64,000 nucleotides of DNA from assembly GCF_051235805.1 (NCBI RefSeq), contig NZ_JBPNXV010000001.1, forward strand, positions 1,302,001 through 1,366,000, given 5' to 3'. Shown here piece by piece: positions 32,003 through 41,057 of this stretch. Under the pieces are notes generated by a model. The model was not told the origin of the DNA, did no database searches, and saw nothing but the letters and a program-made list of their open reading frames with translations. Numbering within the stretch: position 1 is the stretch's first letter; every line of letters begins with the position of its first letter. Position numbers and translations under genes: made by a program. Source of the DNA: Pseudothermotoga_B sp051235805. Lineage in GTDB: Bacteria; Thermotogota; Thermotogae; Thermotogales; DSM-5069.

Positions 32003-34801
32003 GGCTTTTAGAAATGAGAACACATCCTCTGGTTCTATGTCGTAGAAAAAGTATGACTTGAGCCTTTCGTTGTACAGATATTTTCGGCAAATATCTATTT
32101 CGAGTTGTTTCTCGCTCTGTAGTTGTAATGTGTTGTCGGTGTATTTTATGCTCCTTATTCCTCTCTTCGATGCGATTATCCTTATCTTAAAAAGGTCTAA
32201 CAAAGAGGTTACCTGTTCTGGGTACTCACCGAATCTATCTCTCATCTCGAGAGAAATATCATCGAGTTCTTCAAGATTTCTGCATGATGCCAGTCTTCTG
32301 TATATTCTCATGCGTTCCATAGGGTTTTCCACGTAATACGAAGGAATGATCAACTCGCCTGGGATACCTTCGATCTGTGTTTCAACTCTTTCGTTGTCAT
32401 CTTCAGATCTTTCTTTTCTTGCTTCTCTCAGCTGTTCTTGCAGGATTTCGGTGTACAGATTGAGACCTATTTCGTTGATCATCCCATGCTGTTCAAGGCC
32501 AAAAACAGAACCTATCCCTCTCATTTGCATATCCTTTATCGCAAGCTGTAGACCACTCCCTGGCCCTGAGAACTGCCTTATCACTTGCAGTCTCCTTGTA
32601 GCTTTGTCCTCAACTTCAGAATCATAGAGGAAATAGGCAAAAGCCCTCCTGTCACTGCGTCCGACTCTGCCTCTGAGTTGGTAGAGCTGTGCCAGACCAT
32701 ACCGGTGAGAATCATCAACTATTAAGGTATTGGCATTTGGTATATCGATCCCGTTCTCGAGAATAGAAGTGCAGACTATCACATCAGATCTGTTCTCATA
32801 GAAGGATCTCACAGCTTCCGACAGTTTCTTTGAACTCATTCGCCCGTGAGCAACAACAATTCTTACCTGTGGCACAATCTTCTTCACTTTCTCATAAACG
32901 TCCTGTATATCGTTTATTCTGTTGTGTACATAGATCACTTGACCTCCTCTGTTGATTTCTCTGAGTATGGCAGCCCTGACGAGTTGATCACTGTATCTCG
33001 CAACATAGGTTATAACCGGCTGTCTGCCAAGTGGCGGTGTCTGTAGAACGCTCATGTCTTTCATACCAGTCAGAGCCATGTGAAGAGTTCTCGGAATAGG
33101 CGTGGCGCTGAGGGTCAAAACATTGACATTTATTCTCAGCTTTTTGAATTTCTCCTTCTGCTCTACCCCAAAGTTCTGTTCCTCATCTATGATGACAAGC
33201 CCCAAATCTGAAAATTGCAGCTCATCTGATAAGAGTGAGTGAGTTCCAACAATGACGTCTATATCACCATTACGCAATTTTTCCAAAATCCTTGCCCTCT
33301 GAGATTTGCTCGTCGAACGTTCCATAATCTCAACTACGATTCCAAAGGGTTCCATTCTTTCTCTAAAAGTCTTGTAGTGTTGTTTAGCCAAGACTGTAGT
33401 AGGTACCAAGATTGCAACTTGCTTGCCAGAAACAACACACCTGAACGCAGCTCTCATTGCTACCTCGGTCTTTCCGTAGCCCGCATCACCACAGAGTAAC
33501 CTGTCCATGGGTTTATCACTTACCAAATCGCTCAGTACCTCTTCAACTGCGACGAGTTGGTCTTGCGTTTCAATGTAAGGAAAGGTGCGAGCAAACTCTC
33601 TTTCAAGCATTTCATCACCAGCCAGTCCTAAGCCCCACACTTCTTGTCTCTTCGTGTATATCTGAACCAGCTGTTGGATTTTCTCTTTGAGGTTTTTTCT
33701 CACCTTGTCAACTCGTCTTTTCCAACTGTGAGAATTCAGTCTATCTATCTTAACGCTTTCAGTATCTCCAAGATATTTGTGCACTCTGTCAAGGGTTTCA
33801 ACGGGTACATAGATCATCGAATCTTCGTACTTTATCACAACGTATTCCTTAATACCAAGGGCATTGTGTATCCTCTCGACTCCTCGGTAAACGCCTATCC
33901 CATAATCTTTGTGAACAACGTAGTCACCAATGTTGAGATCTTCTTCACTCAAAATTGGCGCTTGTTCTACTTGTGAGATCTTCCCAGCTACTTTAAGTTC
34001 ACCCAAATCTATTTCGATTGGCGTGAAACTGCCGATGAATTTCACCAACTCTGACAGCCTTATCTGCGAGTTTTCGACGTAATCATCGAGTAATTCCTTA
34101 TCAAGGATTTCACGGCTTTCTTTTTCTCTTTTAACGAACTCCTCTTGGCATCTGTCAAAGTCTGCTACTAGAACACGAAAATCAGCATATTCGAAGATCG
34201 TGGAATTCGAGCCTGCCTTACCAGGTACTGTGTCGAAGGAATGAAGATCACCAACGTACTCACGTGCGGGAAGCAAGGTGATTTCGTCGACTGGCATGAT
34301 AGAACGTTGCGAAACAGCATCGAAGAACCTGAGGCTCTCTATCATGTCTCCGAACAACTCTACGCGAACTGGTTTGTCATACAGTGGACCAAAGAAGTCG
34401 ATGATATCACCGCGAACTGAGAATTCCCCCTGAGTCCTTACAAGGAAAGCTCTTTCATAACCAAGTTCATAGAGGTATTTTCCAAAATCGTACAACCTGT
34501 CCCCAATTTTCAAAGTTCTCGAAAACTTTCTGAGTTGCTCTGGAGAAAACGTTTTTCTACTGATTGCATGAAGTGTACTGACTATTACCTCGCGCGAACC
34601 GTTCAGCAGTCCCCACAGAACCTCTATTCGATTTCTTCTCACCGAAAAGGACACAGAAATCTCTTCAAATGGAAAGACGTCGTGCGATGGAAAGTACAGA
34701 AAATTGTATTTCGATGCCAACAGATGAGCATCGTGTTCAGTTGGAACAATTATCAAGACATCTCTGTCTTTCAGTCTTTTGAGAAGATCATCGATGGTCA
34801 T
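31985..34801 (-). CDS. mfd: Transcription-repair coupling factor Mfd
   Basis: A 938-residue SF2 translocase that removes stalled RNA polymerase and recruits the UvrA repair machinery. The N-terminal UvrB-like module is present but shortened (E. coli Mfd is 1148 residues), the RNA-polymerase-interacting domain begins near GDYVVHKDYGIGVYRGVE, and the helicase motor has LLCGDAGYGKTEVA, DEEQ (IIDEEQNFG), LSATPIPRTLHMAL and the TRG-like region QLYQLRGRVGRSDRRAFAYF. Short Mfd is, as I recall, normal in Thermotoga. ATG 34801 is preceded by GTGGGA; TTG 34807 is an alternative. The start overlaps the preceding gene. Confidence 0.96.
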   Translation of the reverse strand: MTIDDLLKRLKDRDVLIIVPTEHDAHLLASKYNFLYFPSHDVFPFEEISVSFSVRRNRIEVLWGLLNGSREVIVSTLHAISRKTFSPEQLRKFSRTLKIGDRLYDFGKYLYELGYERAFLVRTQGEFSVRGDIIDFFGPLYDKPVRVELFGDMIESLRFFDAVSQRSIMPVDEITLLPAREYVGDLHSFDTVPGKAGSNSTIFEYADFRVLVADFDRCQEEFVKREKESREILDKELLDDYVENSQIRLSELVKFIGSFTPIEIDLGELKVAGKISQVEQAPILSEEDLNIGDYVVHKDYGIGVYRGVERIHNALGIKEYVVIKYEDSMIYVPVETLDRVHKYLGDTESVKIDRLNSHSWKRRVDKVRKNLKEKIQQLVQIYTKRQEVWGLGLAGDEMLEREFARTFPYIETQDQLVAVEEVLSDLVSDKPMDRLLCGDAGYGKTEVAMRAAFRCVVSGKQVAILVPTTVLAKQHYKTFRERMEPFGIVVEIMERSTSKSQRARILEKLRNGDIDVIVGTHSLLSDELQFSDLGLVIIDEEQNFGVEQKEKFKKLRINVNVLTLSATPIPRTLHMALTGMKDMSVLQTPPLGRQPVITYVARYSDQLVRAAILREINRGGQVIYVHNRINDIQDVYEKVKKIVPQVRIVVAHGRMSSKKLSEAVRSFYENRSDVIVCTSILENGIDIPNANTLIVDDSHRYGLAQLYQLRGRVGRSDRRAFAYFLYDSEVEDKATRRLQVIRQFSGPGSGLQLAIKDMQMRGIGSVFGLEQHGMINEIGLNLYTEILQEQLREARKERSEDDNERVETQIEGIPGELIIPSYYVENPMERMRIYRRLASCRNLEELDDISLEMRDRFGEYPEQVTSLLDLFKIRIIASKRGIRSIKYTDNTLQLQSEKQLEIDICRKYLYNERLKSYFFYDIEPEDVFSFLKALLSRD

Positions 34802-35771
34802 ATTCAAATCCCACTACTTGAAAGGTTCTCAAACGTGAGTTTTCGGATTTGATCCATTCTGTTCTCACAGGAACAGCGAAATCTTTTTCGATGAAACCAT
34901 GAAAAACACTTGTTCTTGCTACCGGATTGTTGTACAAAGATGGATTGAGAAGAACTTTAAGTTTCACTGGCTTTTTCAAGATCTCTATCTCTTCTATCGT
35001 TTTCACATCTTTCATTCTTCGGATCAACTCATTTGATTGTGAATCATTCAGATGTGGTAAGACATTCACCAAAGCGATATTCTTAGAGAGAGGTCCGATT
35101 ATCTTAACATTTGCTACTGTATGTCTGTAATCGATTTCCCTCAGAAATTTGAGCAACACTTCGTTCGATCGATCAACGGCATCACCATGATAGGAAGTAC
35201 TTACAAGCATCTTCAGAAGATGCTTGAGTTTACACCCTTCGCGTTGTGTAGACTCACCTATTTTCATCGGCTTGATACCAAGATAATCGATCAAGAGTCT
35301 GATCGTATCTTTGTCTAAATCTTTCAAAGGCGAATAGACTCTGCCGTTCATTTTCACGCCGTTCTTGCCCCAACTGTCTGAGAGATTTGAGCCTGTCGCA
35401 ACCACAAAGTCTCCTCTAATGGAAAGGATGAGATCAAGTTTGGCATAGCGAGTACACATGTTACAACTTGGACCATGACGCCAGACCTCCGATTGTCTTC
35501 GCTGACCGTTTATAAAGGTGTGTCTCAGCCCAAGTTCTTGAGCCACCTTCATCGCTCCAGATCTTGCGTTGTCGTACATGAACGGACCCCAATCTACTGT
35601 GATTAGTTCAACTTTCTCACTGCCAAGTGCTATTTTTGCAAGAGCAGCGACGAGTGAGCTATCCTCTCCAGCTGAGAAAGCAACCACTAGTCTTTCTGGG
35701 ACAAAAGCTCTGATTTCCGATACTATGTTGTCTACAATCTGTTGAAATTTACTCTCAATTGGTCCACGCAT
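34788..35771 (-). CDS. PP-loop ATPase with three conserved-looking cysteines (LarE/TtuA-like)
   Basis: A 327-residue protein of the adenine-nucleotide alpha-hydrolase (PP-loop) superfamily. The ATP motif VAFSAGEDSSLVAAL (Ser33-Ser39) is a variant of SGGxDSS. It contains exactly three cysteines: C103 and C106 in CNMC, and C180 in REGCK. Three cysteines around the active site bind a [4Fe-4S] cluster in the sulfur-transfer enzymes TtuA and Fe-S-type LarE, so a sulfur-insertion role on a tRNA or cofactor is a reasonable inference; the C-terminal half (about 200-327) is not one I recognise. It overlaps the phosphoesterase gene by 40 bases and mfd by 14. Other PP-loop roles remain possible. Confidence 0.8.
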   Translation of the reverse strand: MRGPIESKFQQIVDNIVSEIRAFVPERLVVAFSAGEDSSLVAALAKIALGSEKVELITVDWGPFMYDNARSGAMKVAQELGLRHTFINGQRRQSEVWRHGPSCNMCTRYAKLDLILSIRGDFVVATGSNLSDSWGKNGVKMNGRVYSPLKDLDKDTIRLLIDYLGIKPMKIGESTQREGCKLKHLLKMLVSTSYHGDAVDRSNEVLLKFLREIDYRHTVANVKIIGPLSKNIALVNVLPHLNDSQSNELIRRMKDVKTIEEIEILKKPVKLKVLLNPSLYNNPVARTSVFHGFIEKDFAVPVRTEWIKSENSRLRTFQVVGFEYDHR

Positions 35772-36202
35772 ATATCAACTAATGCAAAACTTCCATCGCA
35801 AAGCGCACCAGGGTTTATGAATCTCACAGATTCAACGAAGGAATCATCTGCGGAATGAGTATGACCATAAAAGACTATCTGTGGCTTGTTTTTGAAGGTG
35901 GAAAGAATTCTCTCACGTATCTGATGTGGTGCACCCCAACCATGACAGATACCTATCATCAATGAATCAATCTGAACCAGGGTTTGTGAAGGCAGGTATT
36001 CTTTCACATCTGCATAATCCATATTGCCGTGAACGCCGTGGAATTGCCTGGAATACGTTTTCAGAGTCAAAACCGTATCGAGATCAACAAAATCACCACA
36101 AGCTATTGTCATATCAGCCTCTTGTAGTAAATTCAGCAGTGAGTTGGGTAAGGTCGATAGTCTAACAGGCACATGTAAATCAGAAACAAGCAGAATCCTC
36201 AA
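35732..36202 (-). CDS. Metallophosphoesterase (YfcE/MJ0936-type)
   Basis: A 156-residue calcineurin-like phosphodiesterase of the small YfcE class. The metal ligands are all in place: D8 and H10 (SDLH), D37 (GDFVD), N60 (HGNMD), H87 (CHGWG), and H114 and H116 (GHTH). Such enzymes hydrolyse model phosphodiesters in vitro, but the natural substrate is usually unknown. The start overlaps the glucokinase stop by four bases and the end overlaps the PP-loop gene by 40 bases, so it is translationally linked to both. Confidence 0.9.
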   Translation of the reverse strand: MRILLVSDLHVPVRLSTLPNSLLNLLQEADMTIACGDFVDLDTVLTLKTYSRQFHGVHGNMDYADVKEYLPSQTLVQIDSLMIGICHGWGAPHQIRERILSTFKNKPQIVFYGHTHSADDSFVESVRFINPGALCDGSFALVDICVDQLRVNFNRL

Positions 36203-37143
36203 CCTTTTGCCTTCCTTTCGATAACAATCGAGGCAGCGCCCAAGATGCCTGCATCCTTACCGAGTTGACTCAACTTCACTTGATAAGTACCCAGCATCGT
36301 TGGCAGAACATAGTTTTTTGATCTCTCAAGCACAGGATTCAATAAGAAATCGCCTGCATTCGCTATGCCTCCACCAAGAATCACAAGTTGTGGATTGAAG
36401 ATGTTCACCAAAGTACCTATCGCCACTGCCAAAGCTTCCGTAACGGTGTTGAATATACTCAGAGCAAATTGATCACCACTCCTGGCATGTTCGAAGATAT
36501 CCTTTGGTGTAACTTGATCTGGATTTTTATCTCTAAACAACGATGAATTGGTGTGTCTTTCATAACCGTCGAGTACGAATTTTTTCATCGCAGTGGCAGA
36601 GGCAAGCGCTTCAAGACAACCATTTGAGCCGCAACCGCACTTTGGACCGTTGGGGATCACATTCATATGTCCCAACTCGGCACCGATACCCGTGCTCCCT
36701 CTCAAAAGCACTCCATGTGTGATCACACCGCCACCAATACCTGTCCCAAGCGTTAGACACACGAGATGTTCGAAGCCCTTGCCAACACCAAAGGTATTTT
36801 CGCCAAGTGCATACGCATTAGCATCGTTTTCAACAAAAACTTCTAAGTTGGTGTATTTTTTGATTTCATCAGCCAAGGGAAAATCGTGCCAACCAGGGAA
36901 GTTGGGAGAAAACTTCACAACGCCTCTTTTGTGATCCACACTACCAGGAGAACCTACACCCACAGCAGAAACATCTGCAGAGCCACGTACTTTGACTACC
37001 GCCTCTGCTAATCTTTTTGCAACTGCTTCAGGTCCTTCTTGAACCTTTGTTTTGCCTTCGATGCGATCAAGAATTTCTCCAGTCTCATTTACCAATCCAA
37101 CTGCAAAGTTGGTCCCACCAAGATCTATTCCTATGACCTTCAA
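36199..37143 (-). CDS. glk: ROK-family glucokinase
   Basis: A 314-residue sugar kinase that phosphorylates glucose with ATP for glycolysis. ATP phosphate loop DLGGTNFAVGLV is at the N-terminus, the sugar-binding and catalytic segment VENDANAYALGE follows, and the ROK zinc motif is complete (GHMNVIPNGPKCGCGSNGCL, with His and three Cys). There is no N-terminal DNA-binding domain, so it is an enzyme rather than a repressor. TTG 37143 lies seven bases after GGAGGT. It follows rho by 15 bases. Confidence 0.92.
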   Translation of the reverse strand: MKVIGIDLGGTNFAVGLVNETGEILDRIEGKTKVQEGPEAVAKRLAEAVVKVRGSADVSAVGVGSPGSVDHKRGVVKFSPNFPGWHDFPLADEIKKYTNLEVFVENDANAYALGENTFGVGKGFEHLVCLTLGTGIGGGVITHGVLLRGSTGIGAELGHMNVIPNGPKCGCGSNGCLEALASATAMKKFVLDGYERHTNSSLFRDKNPDQVTPKDIFEHARSGDQFALSIFNTVTEALAVAIGTLVNIFNPQLVILGGGIANAGDFLLNPVLERSKNYVLPTMLGTYQVKLSQLGKDAGILGAASIVIERKAKG

Positions 37144-37158
37144 GGGCTCTACCTCCGA

Positions 37159-38460
37159 CTAATATTTTACCTTCTGCTGGTCGATTAGAGCAAGGAAGTC
37201 TTCATTCGATTCTGTTTCTTGAAGTTTTCTTAAAATAAAGTTCAGCCCCTCTTCTTCTGTCATACCACTTAAAACTCTTCTGAGTATCCACATTTTCTTG
37301 AGAACATCTTCACTTAACAACAGCTCTTCTTTTCGTGTTCCTGAAAGCTGGAGATTTATGGCAGGAAAGATTCTCTTGTTGGCAAGCTGTCTTGAGAGAA
37401 CGAGTTCCATGTTACCAGTGCCTTTGAATTCTTCAAAGATCACCTCATCCATCTTCGAACCAGTTTCGATCAGAGTTGTTGCGATGATCGTCAAACTTCC
37501 ACCTTCACGTGTGTTTCTTGCTGCGCCGAAAAAGTGCTTAGGCTTGTAAAGAGCCGCTGGGTCCACTCCACCGCTGAGTAACTTTCCACTGGGCGGCACA
37601 TGTATGTTGTAGACCCTTGCAAGTCTGGTCAAACTGTCAAGCAAGATCACAACATCGTGGCCGTACTCAACCAATCTCTTTGCCATCTCAAGGGTGAGTT
37701 CGGCAACCTTTATTTGTTTGTCGGGTGCCATGTCGAATGGTGCCGCGATAACCTGTGCGTTAACAGACTCTCGTATGTCTGTGACTTCTTCTGGTCGCTC
37801 ATCTATCAGTAGGACTATTCTGTGTGTTTCTGGGTGGTTTGCTGCAATGCCATTGGCTATCTCCTTGAGCAAAGTTGTTTTACCAGCCTTTGGAGGAGCG
37901 ACTATCATTGCGCGTTGGCCCTTACCTGTTGGTGCGAAGATGTCGATCAGTCTTGTTGAGACGATATCTCTTGAGGTCTCAAGTACGAATCTCTCTTTTG
38001 GGTAATCGGGAGTGAGGTTCTCGAAGTTCACTCTTTCGCTCGTTGCTTCTGGTGGTCTGAAGTTGACTGCTTCAATCTTTATCATTGCGAAGAACTTCTC
38101 ACTTTCTTTTGGTGGTCTTATGATCCCCGATATGATATCTCCGGTGTTGAGATTGAATTTTCTGATCTGAGACTGAGATATATAAATATCATTTGCACTA
38201 GGCAGCAAGTTGTCCCCACTTCTGAGGAAACCGTAGCCATCAGGATGAATCTCCAAGACACCCGTGCCAAAGAACAATCCGTGTGATTTTGCTTGAGCTT
38301 CGAGTATCGAGAAGATCAAGTCACGTTTCCTCATACTTGTGTATCTAGGTATGTCGTACTTCTTGGCTAGATCGTACAGTTCCTTGATTGTCATCCGTTC
38401 GAGGTCATCAATTTTGACAGTAATGCTTTCGCCTTTCTCTTGATCGTTGCTGTTTACCAA
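37159..38460 (-). CDS. rho: Transcription termination factor Rho
   Basis: A 433-residue hexameric RNA helicase. The N-terminal Rho domain (IKELYDLAKKYDIPRYTSMR) and the cold-shock-like RNA-binding domain (GVLEIHPDGYGFLRS, about residues 70-140) precede the RecA-type motor with Walker A APPKAGKTTLLKE, the Walker B region IVLLIDERPEEV and the Q-loop (GGVDPAALYKPKHFFGAARN). TTG 38460 is seven bases after GGAGGTG. The leader of about 90 bases between its promoter and start may carry feedback control, since Rho often regulates itself. Confidence 0.97.
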   Translation of the reverse strand: MVNSNDQEKGESITVKIDDLERMTIKELYDLAKKYDIPRYTSMRKRDLIFSILEAQAKSHGLFFGTGVLEIHPDGYGFLRSGDNLLPSANDIYISQSQIRKFNLNTGDIISGIIRPPKESEKFFAMIKIEAVNFRPPEATSERVNFENLTPDYPKERFVLETSRDIVSTRLIDIFAPTGKGQRAMIVAPPKAGKTTLLKEIANGIAANHPETHRIVLLIDERPEEVTDIRESVNAQVIAAPFDMAPDKQIKVAELTLEMAKRLVEYGHDVVILLDSLTRLARVYNIHVPPSGKLLSGGVDPAALYKPKHFFGAARNTREGGSLTIIATTLIETGSKMDEVIFEEFKGTGNMELVLSRQLANKRIFPAINLQLSGTRKEELLLSEDVLKKMWILRRVLSGMTEEEGLNFILRKLQETESNEDFLALIDQQKVKY

Positions 38461-38555
38461 GGAAAAACACCTCCATGCTAAATGTTTTCGTCAGTTCAAA
38501 ACGAAGATTAAAACACTCAAAAGGGCTGGATTTCACACGAAAGGGTTACACATAG

Positions 38556-38584
38556 AATTTACCAGATAAACATCATTTAGTCAA
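38556..38584 (-). promoter_or_regulatory. Promoter for the rho-glk-phosphoesterase-PP-loop-mfd operon
   Basis: TTGACT (38579-38584), 17 bases, then TAAATT (38556-38561) preceded by TGG, an extended -10 (TGn). It lies between the rplQ terminator and rho. No other promoter of comparable quality is visible before mfd. Confidence 0.72.
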
Positions 38585-38591
38585 GTGATTT

Positions 38592-38622
38592 GAAAAAAGG
38601 AAACCCCCTCGGTGGGGGGATC
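38592..38622 (-). terminator. Intrinsic terminator after rplQ
   Basis: Five uninterrupted C-G pairs (CCCCC / GGGGG, loop ACCGA) just after the rplQ stop, followed on the - strand by TTTCCTTTTTT. It ends the long ribosomal protein transcript. Confidence 0.85.
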
Positions 38623-38626
38623 TTCC

Positions 38627-39004
38627 TCACTGTTTTTCTACAATTTGAAGCAAGACCATTTCGGCTGCATCGCCACGTCTCTTTCCAATGCGTACGATTC
38701 TCGTGAAACCACTCGTTTTCTCAAGAGGTTTTGCTATTTCATCAACAAGTTTGTTTGTCAATCTTCTATCGCTGAGATAGTAATCTATCTGCCTTCTGAG
38801 GGAAACGCTATCTTTCTTTTCGAGTTTCGATGCTTTAACAGCCTTCGTCATGATTTTCTCAAAAGCCCTTTGGACTACTTTTGCTTTGGTGATGGTAGTC
38901 ACAATACTCTTGTGTTCAACCAACTCTCTCATCTGGTTTTTCAAAAGAGAGCGAGTATGACTGCCATATGTTCCTATCTTGTTCTTCAGCATTCTGTGTC
39001 TCAT
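38627..39004 (-). CDS. rplQ: Ribosomal protein L17
   Basis: A 125-residue large-subunit protein. The start RHRMLKNKIGTYGSHTRSLL and the middle IVTTITKAKVVQRAFEKIMT match the family. It is the last gene of the alpha segment (rpsM-rpsK-rpsD-rpoA-rplQ), starting three bases after the rpoA stop and ending five bases before the operon terminator. Confidence 0.96.
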   Translation of the reverse strand: MRHRMLKNKIGTYGSHTRSLLKNQMRELVEHKSIVTTITKAKVVQRAFEKIMTKAVKASKLEKKDSVSLRRQIDYYLSDRRLTNKLVDEIAKPLEKTSGFTRIVRIGKRRGDAAEMVLLQIVEKQ

Positions 39005-39007
39005 AAC

Positions 39008-40006
39008 TCAGCCTCCTTTTTTGAGCGTGAGACCAAATTTCTCCATAAGCTTCTGCTTTATTTCTTCAAGCGACTTTGGACCGAAATTCTTGATCTTCAG
39101 GAGATCTTGCTCAGTTCGTTTCATCAGATCTCCAATAGTTTCGATTTTGTCTCTTCTCAAACAGTTCAGTGATCTTATGGTCAGATCAAGTTCATCGATC
39201 TTTCTTGAGTAAACTGCTTCCTCTTCGCTCACCTCTTGTTCAGGTTTTGCTTCCTCATGAGAAACAGTGACGAACTCTGCTGTAAGCGGTACAAAATCTC
39301 CCGGCAAGGACTCTGTGATGATCTGCAGATGATTTGTTAAAACCTCTACGGCTCTCTTCAAAGCTTCGTTTGGGAATATAGTCTTCTTTGTCCATATTTC
39401 CAGAATCATCTTGTCGTAATCGGTCCGTTTCTCTACCCTTGCACTTTCCACTTTGAAATTCACTTTCATCACGGGTGAAAAGACTCCATCAATTGGAATC
39501 CAACCAATATCGGGATGTTCTTCCAGTTCATTGGCTGGTACAAATCCTTTCCCAGCTTGGGCATACAGTTCAAAGAAGAGATCAGCCTCTTCATCGAGAG
39601 TAGCTATCTTTAGAGATGGGTTTGCCACCTCGATTCCAGCTGGAACTTTGATATCACCTGCGGTTAGTAAACCGGGTCCTTTTTTCTCGACGACAAGCTT
39701 TACCTTTTCTTTTATGGGAATCTCTGCTCTTAGTTGAACCCTTTTCAGGTTCATCGTTATCTCTAAAATATCTTCCTTCACGCCAGAAATCGTGTCGAAT
39801 TCGTGGTATTTTTCTGGCTTTATGAATTTAATTCCCACAATAGCAATAGATGGGATTGAGGAAAGCAAAACACGCCTTAGTGCATTTCCAATAGTCGTAC
39901 CAAACCCCTTTTCCATTGGTCCAAATGCATACCTGGCATAATAATATTCAGCCTCTGCCCTTTCTTCTTCTATCTTCAGTTTCTTAGGAACCACGTATCC
40001 GATCAC
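39008..40006 (-). CDS. rpoA: RNA polymerase alpha subunit
   Basis: A 332-residue subunit. The N-terminal assembly domain has FGPMEKGFGTTIGNALRRVL; the C-terminal domain that contacts UP elements and activators (about residues 260-332) has LDLTIRSLNCLRRDKIETIG and FGPKSLEEIKQKL. A Glu-rich linker joins them. I choose GTG 40006, because GAGGTGAT overlaps the rpsD stop at the right distance and GTG 40015 lies inside that site. Confidence 0.97.
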   Translation of the reverse strand: MIGYVVPKKLKIEEERAEAEYYYARYAFGPMEKGFGTTIGNALRRVLLSSIPSIAIVGIKFIKPEKYHEFDTISGVKEDILEITMNLKRVQLRAEIPIKEKVKLVVEKKGPGLLTAGDIKVPAGIEVANPSLKIATLDEEADLFFELYAQAGKGFVPANELEEHPDIGWIPIDGVFSPVMKVNFKVESARVEKRTDYDKMILEIWTKKTIFPNEALKRAVEVLTNHLQIITESLPGDFVPLTAEFVTVSHEEAKPEQEVSEEEAVYSRKIDELDLTIRSLNCLRRDKIETIGDLMKRTEQDLLKIKNFGPKSLEEIKQKLMEKFGLTLKKGG

Positions 40007-40011
40007 ACAGA

Positions 40012-40641
40012 TCACCTCGAGTAGAATTCCACTATTGCTTGAACATCTACTGGCAGATCTGTTACTTCCTCAAGATTCGGAAATCTTACAAATGTGCCTC
40101 TGTACGATTCAGTTTCTACTTCGACCCATGGTACCTTTGTCCTGTCTTTGGATGTCTCCAAGGCTTCTTTGATAACGTTCAACGATCTGCTCTTCTCACT
40201 GACTTCAACTACATCACCTGGTTTCAATCTGTAAGAAGGAACATCCACCTTCACACCGTTTATCAAGAAGTGCCCATGAGTGACTAGCTGCCTGGCTTGT
40301 TTTCTGTTAATGGCAAATCCCATTCTGTAAACGACATTGTCCACGCGTGATTCTACAAGTCTCACAAGATTCTCTCGAGTGTCACCTGACATTCTCAAAG
40401 CTTTTTCAAAGTAGCGCTCGAACTGTCTTTCCACAATACCGTATATTCTTTTCATAACCTGCTTTGCACGTAACTGTGTCCCGTACTGCGAGAGTTTTCC
40501 ACGTTGACGTCCGTGATCACCTGGTGCATAAGATCTTCTATCGAAAGGACAGTGATCAGTAAAACATCTTTCGCCTTTCAAATAGAGTTTCATCGCTTCT
40601 CTACGACACAACCTGCAAGCTGGTCCAGTGTATCTTGCCAT
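40012..40641 (-). CDS. rpsD: Ribosomal protein S4, zinc form
   Basis: A 209-residue primary 16S-binding protein. The N-terminus has four cysteines (CRLCRREAMKLYLKGERC, then HC), a zinc knuckle lost in many bacteria. The S4 RNA-binding domain follows (LESRVDNVVYRMGFAINRKQ). In several bacteria S4 represses the alpha operon; no such pseudoknot was looked for here. It lies 13 bases after rpsK. Confidence 0.97.
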   Translation of the reverse strand: MARYTGPACRLCRREAMKLYLKGERCFTDHCPFDRRSYAPGDHGRQRGKLSQYGTQLRAKQVMKRIYGIVERQFERYFEKALRMSGDTRENLVRLVESRVDNVVYRMGFAINRKQARQLVTHGHFLINGVKVDVPSYRLKPGDVVEVSEKSRSLNVIKEALETSKDRTKVPWVEVETESYRGTFVRFPNLEEVTDLPVDVQAIVEFYSR

Positions 40642-40654
40642 TGCATTCCCTCCC

Positions 40655-41041
40655 TTAAACTCTGCGTTTCTTCTTCGGTCTGCAGCCGTTGAAAGGTATA
40701 GGCGTTACATCTTTTATGTTGTCCACTTCAAGACCGGCTGCTTGAAGCGTCCTGATAGCCGCTTCACGACCAGAGCCGGGACCCTTAACCAAGACATCAA
40801 CACGCTTAATGCCAAGTCTCAAGGCTTCCTTAGCAACTTTGTCAGCAGCAAGCTGAGCAGCATAAGGCGTTCCCTTTCGGGTACCCTCAAAACCTACTGT
40901 ACCACTGCTTGCCCAAAGTATAGTCGAACCGTCAGCGTCAGACAGAGTCACTATAGTGTTGTTAAAAGTAGACTTTATGTGAACGATTCCCTTGTCAGTT
41001 AAGATCTTCCTCTTTTTCTTTCCTTCTGATCTCTTCGCCAT
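40655..41041 (-). CDS. rpsK: Ribosomal protein S11
   Basis: A 128-residue platform protein. GIVHIKSTFNNTIVTLSDADG and VDVLVKGPGSGREAAIRTLQ are characteristic. ATG 41041 is seven bases after GGAGGG; the frame extends to a TTG at 41047, which is too close to that site. The C-terminus KKKRRV is typical. Confidence 0.97.
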   Translation of the reverse strand: MAKRSEGKKKRKILTDKGIVHIKSTFNNTIVTLSDADGSTILWASSGTVGFEGTRKGTPYAAQLAADKVAKEALRLGIKRVDVLVKGPGSGREAAIRTLQAAGLEVDNIKDVTPIPFNGCRPKKKRRV

Positions 41042-41057
41042 AATCAACCCTCCTGTA

